Shown here in pieces: positions 15,675 to 24,293 of a stretch of 64,000 nucleotides of DNA (within the stretch, counting starts at the first letter, position 1; each line of letters opens with the position of its first letter). The stretch is taken from assembly GCF_000612665.1 (NCBI RefSeq), contig NZ_HG942077.1:62001-126000 (forward strand), in the 5' to 3' direction. This DNA comes from Neobacillus dielmonensis. Its GTDB lineage: Bacteria; Bacillota; Bacilli; Bacillales; Cytobacillaceae. Under the pieces are notes generated by a model, which ran no database searches, was not told where the DNA came from, and saw only the letters and a program-made list of their open reading frames with translations. The position numbers were made by a program, and so were the translations under genes.

Positions 15675-18239
15675 TTGAAGAGACGTTCTATAAAAACTAA
15701 AGTAATAACTTCGGCATTAGCATTGCCTCTGCTGTTAAGCGGTGTTTCAAGTGCATCGGCAATTGACGTTCAGAAACATAAACCTGTTAGTAAGGCAGGA
15801 ATCCAACTAGAATACCTTGATAGAGGTTTGGTCGCTGCCCAAACTTCCGAGGGTATATTCTTAAGCTGGAGATTATTAGCCAATGAAGTAAAAGGTTCTT
15901 CGGAAACTGGACTAACAGGCGTTAATTTTAAAGTTTACCGTGACGGCAAATATGTCGCGACGGTCGAGGACAGTACGAACTTTTTAGATAAAGAAGGTAC
16001 TTCCGCTTCCAACTATTATGTCAGGTCATTTTTGGATGGGAAAGAACTCGACCAAAGCGCCACCATTAAACCTTGGCAACAATCTTATGTGGATTTAAAA
16101 CTGAATAAGCCTGCCGACGGGGTAACCCCTAAAGGTGAGGCCTATACTTACTCTGCCAATGATATGAGTGTCGGTGATGTTGACGGGGACGGACAATATG
16201 AATTTTTTGTCAAATGGGATCCTTCCAATTCTAAAGATGTATCACAAAAAGGTTATACCGGGAACACCTATATTGATTGCTATAAAATAGATGGCACTCT
16301 ATTATATCGAATTGACCTTGGCGTCAATATCCGTTCCGGTGCCCACTACACGGAATATTTAGTTTATGATTTCAATGCTGACGGAAAGTCTGAAGTGATG
16401 TTCAAAACGGCCCCAGGTACAAAAGTTATCAAATATGATCAGGACGGAAAAGTTATCTCTGAAAAGTTTATTACCATGCCGCAAAAAGATATTGATGCAG
16501 GATACAGCAATCAAGATGATTATCGGATGAGTACAGAAGATTATTATAATCATGTCGTCAACATGTTTATGAATTGGCACAAACAAGAAGAGGTGGTAAA
16601 AGGAAATTGGCCAAGTTCGCTAGAAGAAGCGTTCGGTATTGAACCCAAATATAAGTATCCTCTATCGGAACAGGATGCCAAAAGCTTAGCCGATTACTTT
16701 ATGGACGTATATGCCCCAAGCCGAAGCGGCAACAATAAATTAAGAGAGTTTGAAGGTTTTATTTTAGAAGGTCCGGAATATTTAACGGTTTTCAATGGTG
16801 AAACAGGCGAGGAAATGGATACGATCGATTACAAACCTGGCAGATATGATGACGGTCTGATGTGGGGCGACTATGCCATGGCAAGAATTGAACCAGGCAA
16901 CCGTGTCGACCGCTACCTTGCTAGTGTTGCCTATCTTGATGGTGAGAAACCATATGCTGTTTTTGCGCGCGGCTATTATACCAGGGCCAATGTGGTTTCC
17001 TATAGCTGGGACGGAAAACATTTGAAAGAACATTGGGCAGTGGACAGTGGCTGGACTCCAATGAGCAATCCTTTTAACGACGGACCGCACGGCAAAGATG
17101 GCACCAATCCGGTATTTGGAACGCTGACTACGCAAGGGGCTCACTCCTTGAGTGCAGCAGACGTCGATGGTGACGGTAAACAAGAGATTGTCTATGGTGC
17201 GGCAACCATTGACAATGACGGTAAAAGTTTATTATACAGTTCCATGGATACCATGCCTCCGCAAAGTGCCGCACCTGGCACCACTGCAAGATTGGGCCAT
17301 GGGGATGCGTTGCATGTAACCGATATCGACCCGAACCGGCCTGGGTTGGAAATCTTTATGGTACACGAAGGAGCTGCGTACGCACCCTACGGCTACTCCC
17401 TGCGTGATGCTAAAACAGGTGAAGTCATTTATGGCGGCTATACCGGAAAAGATACCGGCCGCGGTATGATTGGAGACGTGGACCCTTCACATCCTGGTTT
17501 AGAAACATGGGCGGTTGGACTTTGGACGGCCGATGGCACTAAAATCAGTGATAAGGCCCCCGGGTCCAACATGAACATTAAATGGGCTGCCGACATGACG
17601 ACGCAAATTGTCAATGGATCAGGGAATTCAACTCCTACGATTGATGACTGGAAAAAAGGCACAGTGCTTAAAGCAGAAGGAACAAGGACCAATAACAGCA
17701 CAAAGGGAAATCCAAGTTTAGTGGCTGACGTGTTTGGGGATTGGCGTGAAGAATTGCTGGTAAGAACGGCCGATAGTTCCGCCATTCGGATGTATTTCAG
17801 CACAGATGTCACCAATCACAAATTATACACACTGATGCATGATCCTCAATACCGTGCTGAAGTGGCAAGGCAAAATACAACCTATAACCAACCTTCCTAT
17901 ACAAGTTTTTATTTTGGAAGTGATATGGACTTTTCAAAAGTTCCTGTGCCGACTTACTGGACACCAGGCTTATTATCCTACTTAGAGAACGAAATGAGTA
18001 AGTATAAAGATAGTGGCGAATTATCAGGGCCTCTTTGCAGCCAGCTTGAAAATTCTCTCAAACAAGCCGAGCACCACGTAGAAAAAGGTTCCGTTACACA
18101 AGCTGTTAAGTTTGTCGAGAAGTTCATATCGGAGCTTGAGCAGAAAAACAATCAAGAATATATATCATCTGAAGCGAAGCTTAACTTGACACATAAAGCC
18201 CAACTAGTAATCGATTTACTCAGCAAAACGAACCAATAA
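15675..18239 (+). CDS. yesW: Secreted rhamnogalacturonan endolyase, PL11 (YesW-like) with FIMAH-like tail
   Basis: An 854-residue exported enzyme that cuts the RG-I backbone by beta-elimination. Residues 1-29 are a signal peptide. The catalytic part shows the PL11 pattern: EYLDRGLVAA, SVGDVDGDGQYEFFVKWDPSN, the repeated D.DGD Ca2+-binding loops of an eight-bladed propeller, and DVFGDWREELLVRT. B. subtilis YesW has about 620 residues. The excess comes from insertions (near residues 250-330) and a helical C-terminal stretch, residues ~768-854, that resembles the FIMAH domain of Bacillus exoenzymes (SGPLCSQLENSLKQAEHH). The start is a TTG behind GAGGAGGG. It has a cre site and its own terminator. 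Confidence 0.93.
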   Translation: MKRRSIKTKVITSALALPLLLSGVSSASAIDVQKHKPVSKAGIQLEYLDRGLVAAQTSEGIFLSWRLLANEVKGSSETGLTGVNFKVYRDGKYVATVEDSTNFLDKEGTSASNYYVRSFLDGKELDQSATIKPWQQSYVDLKLNKPADGVTPKGEAYTYSANDMSVGDVDGDGQYEFFVKWDPSNSKDVSQKGYTGNTYIDCYKIDGTLLYRIDLGVNIRSGAHYTEYLVYDFNADGKSEVMFKTAPGTKVIKYDQDGKVISEKFITMPQKDIDAGYSNQDDYRMSTEDYYNHVVNMFMNWHKQEEVVKGNWPSSLEEAFGIEPKYKYPLSEQDAKSLADYFMDVYAPSRSGNNKLREFEGFILEGPEYLTVFNGETGEEMDTIDYKPGRYDDGLMWGDYAMARIEPGNRVDRYLASVAYLDGEKPYAVFARGYYTRANVVSYSWDGKHLKEHWAVDSGWTPMSNPFNDGPHGKDGTNPVFGTLTTQGAHSLSAADVDGDGKQEIVYGAATIDNDGKSLLYSSMDTMPPQSAAPGTTARLGHGDALHVTDIDPNRPGLEIFMVHEGAAYAPYGYSLRDAKTGEVIYGGYTGKDTGRGMIGDVDPSHPGLETWAVGLWTADGTKISDKAPGSNMNIKWAADMTTQIVNGSGNSTPTIDDWKKGTVLKAEGTRTNNSTKGNPSLVADVFGDWREELLVRTADSSAIRMYFSTDVTNHKLYTLMHDPQYRAEVARQNTTYNQPSYTSFYFGSDMDFSKVPVPTYWTPGLLSYLENEMSKYKDSGELSGPLCSQLENSLKQAEHHVEKGSVTQAVKFVEKFISELEQKNNQEYISSEAKLNLTHKAQLVIDLLSKTNQ

Positions 18240-18253
18240 GGAATGTACTAAAA

Positions 18254-18293
18254 AACCAAACAGGGTACCCGCTCGAGGGTGCCCTGTTTGGTT
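18254..18293. terminator. Strong bidirectional terminator
   Basis: A 17-bp stem (AACCAAACAGGGTACCC with GGGTGCCCTGTTTGGTT, one G-T pair) lies between the convergent endolyase and oxidoreductase genes. An A run stands on one side. Confidence 0.9.
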
Positions 18294-18344
18294 ATAATTA
18301 ATGGTCGGCAAAGAAAGCTCACCTCATATACTAAGTCCGCCAGA

Positions 18345-19427
18345 TTAAATTATTTCTTCCGAGACTATTACGGCTTCTTCCTGTGCACGAAGACACAGTT
18401 CAGCTGCTTTAAAGGCATGGGCCTGAGTCATAGCATTTTCTGTTCGATTCAAACAATCTAAAATGAATTGTCCGAAAAATGGGTAACCCACTTTGCCGGA
18501 AACGTTGAAATACTGCTCTCCGTCCCGATTGACTAAGAAGACATGATTCCCCTTCCTGTCCCTTGAAAGATCTACGTATTTACGGATTTCAATCGTTCCT
18601 TCTGTTCCAATAATAAAGGTTCTTCCGTCTCCCCATGTACTTAATCCTTCCGGTGTAAACCAATCCACCCGGAAATAATTTGTTGCACCATTGTCTCCAA
18701 GCAGTGTAGCATCTCCATAATCATCCAACTCAGGGTATTGTGGATGATGATAGTTGGCTATTTTACTATGCAGTACTTTCGCATCCTTACAGCCAGCATA
18801 AAATAAGAATTGTTCAATTTGATGACTGCCTATATCACATAAGATCCCGCCATAATGTTCTCGCTTAAAAAACCACTCCGGCCGGACGGCTGGGTTCAAT
18901 CGGTGCGGGCCAAATCCAGTAACTTGTATCACACGGCCGATGGCTCCGCTCCTAATTAATTCACCGGCAAAAACAGCCCCTTCTACATGGAGACGCTCAC
19001 TATAGTAAACCATGTACTTTTGTCCAGTTTGCTCAACCACTTTCTTTGCTTCTTCCAACTGTTTTAACGAGGTAAAGGGAGTTTTATCTGTGAAATAATC
19101 TTTCCCTGCTTTCATGACTTGAACACCAAGCTCACTTCTTTTAGAAGGAATCGCTGCTCCTGCTACAAGCCTAATATCTTGATCCGATACTATCTGCTCT
19201 AAAGACTTGGCAAACTTAACTTCAGGAAAAGCTTTCATAAATTTGGCCACTTTTTGAGGATCAGGATCATACACCCATTTTAACGTTGCTCCCGCTTCTT
19301 TTAGTCCATTGCACATCCCGTATATATGTCCATAGTCAAGATGGACTGCGGCAAATTGAAATTCCCCTTGTTCCACTACAGGTTGGGGCTTCCCTGTTGG
19401 AGCATAGTTCATACCATCCTTTGTCAT
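18345..19427 (-). CDS. Gfo/Idh/MocA family oxidoreductase
   Basis: A 360-residue NAD(P)-dependent sugar or inositol dehydrogenase-like protein. After an unusual 25-residue lead comes a modified Rossmann start (FQFAAVHLDYGHIYGMCNGL). The usual EKP catalytic motif is replaced by DKTPF near residue 123. The C-terminal half contains HYGGILCDIGSHQIEQFLFYAG, typical of the substrate domain. The family oxidizes a hydroxyl of sugars or their derivatives; the substrate here is unknown, but the position between two RG lyases suggests a pectin sugar. It is separated from the lyase operon by a hairpin, so it may have its own promoter. Confidence 0.85.
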   Translation of the reverse strand: MTKDGMNYAPTGKPQPVVEQGEFQFAAVHLDYGHIYGMCNGLKEAGATLKWVYDPDPQKVAKFMKAFPEVKFAKSLEQIVSDQDIRLVAGAAIPSKRSELGVQVMKAGKDYFTDKTPFTSLKQLEEAKKVVEQTGQKYMVYYSERLHVEGAVFAGELIRSGAIGRVIQVTGFGPHRLNPAVRPEWFFKREHYGGILCDIGSHQIEQFLFYAGCKDAKVLHSKIANYHHPQYPELDDYGDATLLGDNGATNYFRVDWFTPEGLSTWGDGRTFIIGTEGTIEIRKYVDLSRDRKGNHVFLVNRDGEQYFNVSGKVGYPFFGQFILDCLNRTENAMTQAHAFKAAELCLRAQEEAVIVSEEII

Positions 19428-19588
19428 ACTAGTCTCCCTCTCTTAGTGCGTTCCTGAAACATAATAGTTAACCTTATATTCTTCCAATTTATTCAACAAA
19501 AACAAAAGGGAATTATACAAAATTGTGAAATATTCTACGAAGATCACCATTTATTCTACAAATATTGGTATATATTTCAAAATAATTC

Positions 19589-19615
19589 AGAGAACAGCAC
19601 ATGCCACTGTTCTCT
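19589..19615 (-). terminator. Terminator at the end of the RG operon
   Basis: AGAGAACAG pairs perfectly with CTGTTCTCT about 45 bp past the YesX-type stop. The T tail on the - strand is interrupted. Confidence 0.7.
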
Positions 19616-19660
19616 ATCATTTCATATCGTTCTTCTAAGCAATCTCTCTTAACCTAGACA

Positions 19661-21490
19661 TTATTCCTGGTTTTTCTTCACTTCAACTATTTTGGGTGCC
19701 GGTGGCTTTTCCATATTGTGGCCGAGGAAGAATCCCGGGTGAGGCGGCTGGTTATAGGCTACATTCTGCCAGGCAATTGCTAATCGATAATTTGGGTCAT
19801 GCATGAGTGTATAAATTCGATGGTCCGTAACATCTGTCGTGGTATAGATTCTTAAGGCCGTACTATCATCGGTACGCCAAATAACTTCCTCTCTCCAGTC
19901 TCCAAAGATATCGGCTTGTAAACATGGGTTTCCCTTTGTACCGTTGTTTGACCTCGTGCCATCAGCCGTCAGTATGTTCACAAGTCTTCCATTCTCATGA
20001 TCCCATTTATCAATTTTTCCTACACCAATACCCGTTTTTGGATCGTACTCATGGTCCAGGAGTTCTCTTAACAAATCCCCGTCCCACCAGATGGCAAAAT
20101 TAAACGACTGCGGATTGGAATCAGAGATCTTCTCACCAGAACTGTTATAAAGACCCGCTCCTCCTGTCTTCCAGTGAGTCGATGACCAAACTTCCACCCC
20201 TTCATACCGCGGGTCAATATCTGCGGCCATTCCTCTTCCAACATCGTCAACCGAAGGAATTCCCCATAAAATTTCCCCTGTTCTGGCATCATGGATTTCT
20301 GTTCCTTTTTCTTGAGGCACCTCATGGACTTGAAAGATTTCCAAACCTGGTCTGCTTGGAATCAAATTCCCCACATGGATGGCGTCCCCGTGGCCTAAAC
20401 CGGTTGTATACAGTCCTGTCCCATCATGGTCAATCACACAAGATCCATAAATTATTTCGTCTTTTCCATCTTCGTCGACATCCGCCACACTGACACTATG
20501 ATTTCCCTGTCCGGAATATCCTTCATTACCAGGCTCGAGACTATCAAACTTCCAAACTTTCGTCAGCTCTCCATCACGCCAATTATAAGCAACTAAGACA
20601 GCCCTGGTGTAGTAACCACGGCACATGACCAGACTTGGTCTTACTCCATCAAGATAGGCAATACATGCCAGAAAACGGTCGACCCGGTTGCCTTCATCAT
20701 CACCCCAGTCAGAACCCTTTCCCCGTGGAGGGTCGTACTCTGTTGTCATTAGTTCTCTTCCAGACAATCCGTCAAATATCGTTAGAAATTCCGGACCTTC
20801 CAAAATAAAGCCATCTTTATTTCGGTAATCGGCATCCCTATCACCAATCACCTTTCCTTCCCCGTCAATGGTTCCATCCGCCGTCTTACAGGCAATTTCA
20901 GCCTTCCCATCTCCATCAAGGTCATAAACCATGAACTGGGTATAATGTGCCCCTGCCCGAATATTCTTTCCTAAGTCAATTCTCCACAAATGCCTTCCAT
21001 CTAATTTATATGCATCTAGGTAGACGTTTCCGGTATACCCCTTATGGGCATTATCATGGGAATTGGAAGGATCCCATTTTAGGATGATTTCGTATTCCCC
21101 ATCCCCATCCACGTCTCCTACACTGGCATCATTCGCACTATAGGTATAGGAAACACCATCAGGGGAAATGCCTCCCTCCGGTTTTTTTAGAGGAATGGTC
21201 AAATAGTTTGTATCCCACACTTCCGCATTCTCTGATGGGGGCTGTTCCTCCCCCTTTAATACTGCACAAACCCAATATGTAGAATCTTCATTTCCCTCAC
21301 CGTCCAAATAATTGGTACTGGTTGTTATAGGGAAAAGATTGACTTTAACCCCATCACGATAAAGATTAAAGGAAATCTCATCAGGGTCGGTTCCGAACAG
21401 GCGCCATCCGAGATAGACCCCATTTTTAACCTTTACGGCAATCAAGCCACGATTAAGATATTCCATTTGACGTAATGTACCTGATTCCAT
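19661..21490 (-). CDS. yesX: Cytoplasmic rhamnogalacturonan lyase, PL11 (YesX-like)
   Basis: A 609-residue PL11 enzyme without a signal peptide, close in length to B. subtilis YesX, an exo-acting RG lyase that removes disaccharides inside the cell. It shares with the secreted endolyase EYLNRGLIAV, SVGDVDGDGEYEIILKWDPSN, the D.DGDGK Ca2+-binding loops and DIFGDWREEVIWRT. The absence of the secreted enzyme's inserts and tail fits an intracellular exolyase. It is the last gene of the long - strand operon, 39 bp behind YesL, with a GGAGGAT ribosome binding site. Confidence 0.93.
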   Translation of the reverse strand: MESGTLRQMEYLNRGLIAVKVKNGVYLGWRLFGTDPDEISFNLYRDGVKVNLFPITTSTNYLDGEGNEDSTYWVCAVLKGEEQPPSENAEVWDTNYLTIPLKKPEGGISPDGVSYTYSANDASVGDVDGDGEYEIILKWDPSNSHDNAHKGYTGNVYLDAYKLDGRHLWRIDLGKNIRAGAHYTQFMVYDLDGDGKAEIACKTADGTIDGEGKVIGDRDADYRNKDGFILEGPEFLTIFDGLSGRELMTTEYDPPRGKGSDWGDDEGNRVDRFLACIAYLDGVRPSLVMCRGYYTRAVLVAYNWRDGELTKVWKFDSLEPGNEGYSGQGNHSVSVADVDEDGKDEIIYGSCVIDHDGTGLYTTGLGHGDAIHVGNLIPSRPGLEIFQVHEVPQEKGTEIHDARTGEILWGIPSVDDVGRGMAADIDPRYEGVEVWSSTHWKTGGAGLYNSSGEKISDSNPQSFNFAIWWDGDLLRELLDHEYDPKTGIGVGKIDKWDHENGRLVNILTADGTRSNNGTKGNPCLQADIFGDWREEVIWRTDDSTALRIYTTTDVTDHRIYTLMHDPNYRLAIAWQNVAYNQPPHPGFFLGHNMEKPPAPKIVEVKKNQE

Positions 21491-21529
21491 TTAACAATCC
21501 TCCGGAAATTCAATATTTATTAGTAAAAT

Positions 21530-22171
21530 TTATTTATTGAGATTGCTGTCATTTTCAGCCGATTTAAGTACTTTTACAAACCCTAGATTAGCAGCCCACA
21601 TGAAAACAATCGCCACAAGACTCACACTGAAAAAAGGCAGAATGGCGGGAAAAGCCCAAACGATAAAGCACATGGCGAATAGTACACCAACCATGATAAT
21701 GGTTCCGGTTACATTCGTAAGTCCAAACAGGAGCGCATATTTAAAATATTGTGGGATCTTTAAATCGTAATGGACGAAAATCGGAAAAATGTACATAAGC
21801 AAAAGAAGATAAAAGAAACAAGTGACAATAAATGCCAGTAAAAGGGCAATGGAATGAAATCCATGACTGGCTGTTAAGTAAACAAAATCGATATAAATGA
21901 TAAAGCCTATAACAAACAAAACGACCCCAATGAGATTAGTTTTTGCAAAACTCTTTCGATAATTTCCCCAAAAGTTTTGAAATATCGGAATTTCCGGCTC
22001 TCCTCTGATCCATTTGCGGACAACCACAAATACAGAAGTAGTTGCAGGCATAATTCCAAACACAATCGCCCCCATCAGTGTAAACACTAACCAAAGTATA
22101 TTTAAGTAGGCAAATCGCATAATCCATTCCGAGATACGGTAGATTCCATTTGTCATTCCACTAAGTTGCAT
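21530..22171 (-). CDS. yesL: YesL family membrane protein (DUF624)
   Basis: A 213-residue protein with about five hydrophobic helices. It opens MQLSGMTNGIYRISEWIMRFAYLN and continues LWLVFTLMGAIVFGIMPATTSVFVV, the conserved start of DUF624 proteins such as B. subtilis YesL. The family accompanies oligosaccharide ABC transporters; its role is unknown but is assumed to be in uptake or membrane assembly. It lies inside the RG operon between the propeller protein and YesX. A GGAGGTGA site precedes the ATG. Confidence 0.9.
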   Translation of the reverse strand: MQLSGMTNGIYRISEWIMRFAYLNILWLVFTLMGAIVFGIMPATTSVFVVVRKWIRGEPEIPIFQNFWGNYRKSFAKTNLIGVVLFVIGFIIYIDFVYLTASHGFHSIALLLAFIVTCFFYLLLLMYIFPIFVHYDLKIPQYFKYALLFGLTNVTGTIIMVGVLFAMCFIVWAFPAILPFFSVSLVAIVFMWAANLGFVKVLKSAENDSNLNK

Positions 22172-22276
22172 CGTTCATCACCTCCGCCCCACATTGTTTT
22201 TATGTGTGATATTTAAGCTAAGCTGCTAACCTCATTAGAAATGAGTTTTCAATACCAATCTCCATTAAAAACTGCC

Positions 22277-23575
22277 TCAGTTATATTCCCCACCTGGATA
22301 AAGTGTGGAACTGTACAGTCTTTTCGTTTGAAGTAAACTCCTGTTAGATACCTTTTCAGTATTTTGGCTATGAGAAAAAATAAAGGCATGGTGATCATCA
22401 TAAATAATGATTTGTTCTTTTCCCATACCATATAAATCGCCGTGAACAACGTAGCCATCGACAGGAAAAGTGAAGACTGGCTGTAAATATCCATCATATA
22501 GACCTGGCAGCACTCCATCTCCTCTGCGATAGGCCAAAATATAATCCAAATCACTGTCGTCCCAGTTGGTGACCGTATCGATAATCGTCAGCCAGCCTTC
22601 TGATTGGCGATTTTCTTTGCAAATTTCGTTGCCATGGGCATCTAAGAGAAACATCCCATCTTTTCCATTTTTATTTCCGCCACGGCCACGGATGATCCGG
22701 TCCAATCCGGCAATCTGTAAGCCCGGAATATCCTTTCTGAACTTGCCGACGCACACATGCTGTGACTCAATCGACCCTTCATAACGCCAGATTTCATTCC
22801 CTGTATGGTCATACATAACCGTCACACTGCCGCCGATAATGAGCTGTTTATTTTCTGAAGGAGTTTCATACACGTCAGCAACCCAAATACAGTCCGCATG
22901 GTCCTCGAGATTGTGACAAGCCCATTGCTTCTGGCCTTTATGGTTAAGAAAGTCATAACCCGCCATAACTTCGTCGTAACCATCGCCATCAAAATCATAC
23001 ACCCAAGGAAAATGCCCAACATTTCCGGAGTGAGTCCACAGCAAGTTGAAGTCGTTGTCAAAAGCCCACAGTTTGTTGTAACGATTTTTTAAGATAATAT
23101 CCTGCGGGTATGGGTTTCTAGATAAATTGGCGATGATGATACAATCATGTGCTTCGGGATCAGGCAAGTCATACTGTTTTTTGACAGTCCCCGCTGCCCC
23201 ATCCAATATGGTAAATTTCTTATCCATGACACATAGCACTTCATTTTTTCCATCACCATCAATATCATAAATCTGAGCAGGATAGTCAGAACCAGGTCCC
23301 CCTGCGTCAAGGTCGGGAACCCCTGTCTGCCAAAGCAGGTTCCCCTCTAAATCAAAAGAGGTTAAACATTGTACTTGATGGGGAACATAACGGTCATCAA
23401 TTCCCCCATCCGCTTGCACCATTAGCATTTCCATACGGCCATCTCCGTTCAAATCGCCAATGAGCATCTTGCTGCGAAAACCAGCTTCGCTAATATCAAT
23501 TTTCGTTAACAATACAGGCTCGTTTTTTCCCCTTTTGGAGTGCGCAATTCCATCTGTCATTTGGTCTTTCTCCAT
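22277..23575 (-). CDS. Cytoplasmic FG-GAP/beta-propeller protein, possible polysaccharide lyase
   Basis: A 432-residue soluble protein without signal peptide. It contains repeated blades with Asp-rich loops (IGDLNGDGRMEMLMV, YDIDGDGKNEVLCV, YDFDGDGYDEVMAG) that normally bind Ca2+. Such blades occur in PL11 RG lyases and in propeller-fold lyases acting on rhamnose-glucuronate bonds. It is not a simple PL11: length and motif order differ. Its place between YesU and YesL in an RG operon points to a role in cytoplasmic breakdown of imported oligosaccharides. Catalysis is inferred only from context. Confidence 0.75.
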   Translation of the reverse strand: MEKDQMTDGIAHSKRGKNEPVLLTKIDISEAGFRSKMLIGDLNGDGRMEMLMVQADGGIDDRYVPHQVQCLTSFDLEGNLLWQTGVPDLDAGGPGSDYPAQIYDIDGDGKNEVLCVMDKKFTILDGAAGTVKKQYDLPDPEAHDCIIIANLSRNPYPQDIILKNRYNKLWAFDNDFNLLWTHSGNVGHFPWVYDFDGDGYDEVMAGYDFLNHKGQKQWACHNLEDHADCIWVADVYETPSENKQLIIGGSVTVMYDHTGNEIWRYEGSIESQHVCVGKFRKDIPGLQIAGLDRIIRGRGGNKNGKDGMFLLDAHGNEICKENRQSEGWLTIIDTVTNWDDSDLDYILAYRRGDGVLPGLYDGYLQPVFTFPVDGYVVHGDLYGMGKEQIIIYDDHHAFIFSHSQNTEKVSNRSLLQTKRLYSSTLYPGGEYN

Positions 23576-23595
23576 GTGCGGATGTCCCCCGTAGA

Positions 23596-24285
23596 TTATT
23601 TTTGTTTGATTTCATAGACTTTCAGATTGGCATATTCAGCAATTAGTGGCGAGGTTTGCCGGAATCCAATTTTTCCGCCTGATAATAATGACCCATAGCT
23701 TTTTCCATCGTCCTCCCAGCTAAAGACAACTAGTTCGTTAATGGAGAATTGAATTTTTTCTTCATATTTTTCCAGTTTGATTTGATAGGGCCCTTTTGCA
23801 TCCGCAACGGAAGGGATGGGGTCTGCCCCTTGTGCTACTAAGTGAAAACCGTAGCTTTTTCTAAGATTACACGTGTGAAAAATGCGTTCATCCGGTTCTT
23901 TTCTACGGAAATACGATACATGAAAGGCATTGATATCACCATGATGATACTGATCATAAACGCCATTCCTAGCTTGTAAGGATGAGTCAAAAAGGTCTTT
24001 GCCATCCTTACCTTTGGCAGCAAAAAATAATATACAAAGCCCGGGTTCTGCAATCGGCCAAAAATCCCAGGTAACCGCGATATTGGAAGGGAATTCTTCA
24101 GGGCACCAATAGACAAAATTAGACTTTTGTCCTTCTTTTGGATCCCGCTTATTTTCCATCCTCATTCGGTTTAAAGGAAAAGTAATGGCCGAATCCCCTT
24201 CCATTCTAAAATCGGCAACGTCCTGCTCGGATTGCAATGCATTTTCATAGATCAATGAGTATTCAAAGTTATCCCTGTTGAGCAT
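23596..24285 (-). CDS. yesU: YesU-like protein (DUF1961)
   Basis: A 229-residue soluble protein with a concanavalin-like beta-sandwich pattern and no signal peptide. It carries the DUF1961 features of B. subtilis YesU: NFVYWCPEEFPSNIAVTWDFWP, GLCILFFAAKG and GKIGFRQTSPLIAEYANLKV at the end. The fold suggests sugar binding or a glycoside-acting enzyme, but no activity is established. The ribosome binding site AAAGGAGTT lies inside the end of the upstream PL26 gene, so translation is closely coupled. The Trp- and Tyr-rich surface supports carbohydrate contact. Confidence 0.9.
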   Translation of the reverse strand: MLNRDNFEYSLIYENALQSEQDVADFRMEGDSAITFPLNRMRMENKRDPKEGQKSNFVYWCPEEFPSNIAVTWDFWPIAEPGLCILFFAAKGKDGKDLFDSSLQARNGVYDQYHHGDINAFHVSYFRRKEPDERIFHTCNLRKSYGFHLVAQGADPIPSVADAKGPYQIKLEKYEEKIQFSINELVVFSWEDDGKSYGSLLSGGKIGFRQTSPLIAEYANLKVYEIKQK

Positions 24286-24293
24286 TTAATCTA

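Noticed and set aside
22249-22554. A 101-codon frame overlapping the end of the propeller gene
   Set aside because: It lies within the propeller gene in another frame, lacks a ribosome site, and shows no domain. The propeller frame already ends naturally.
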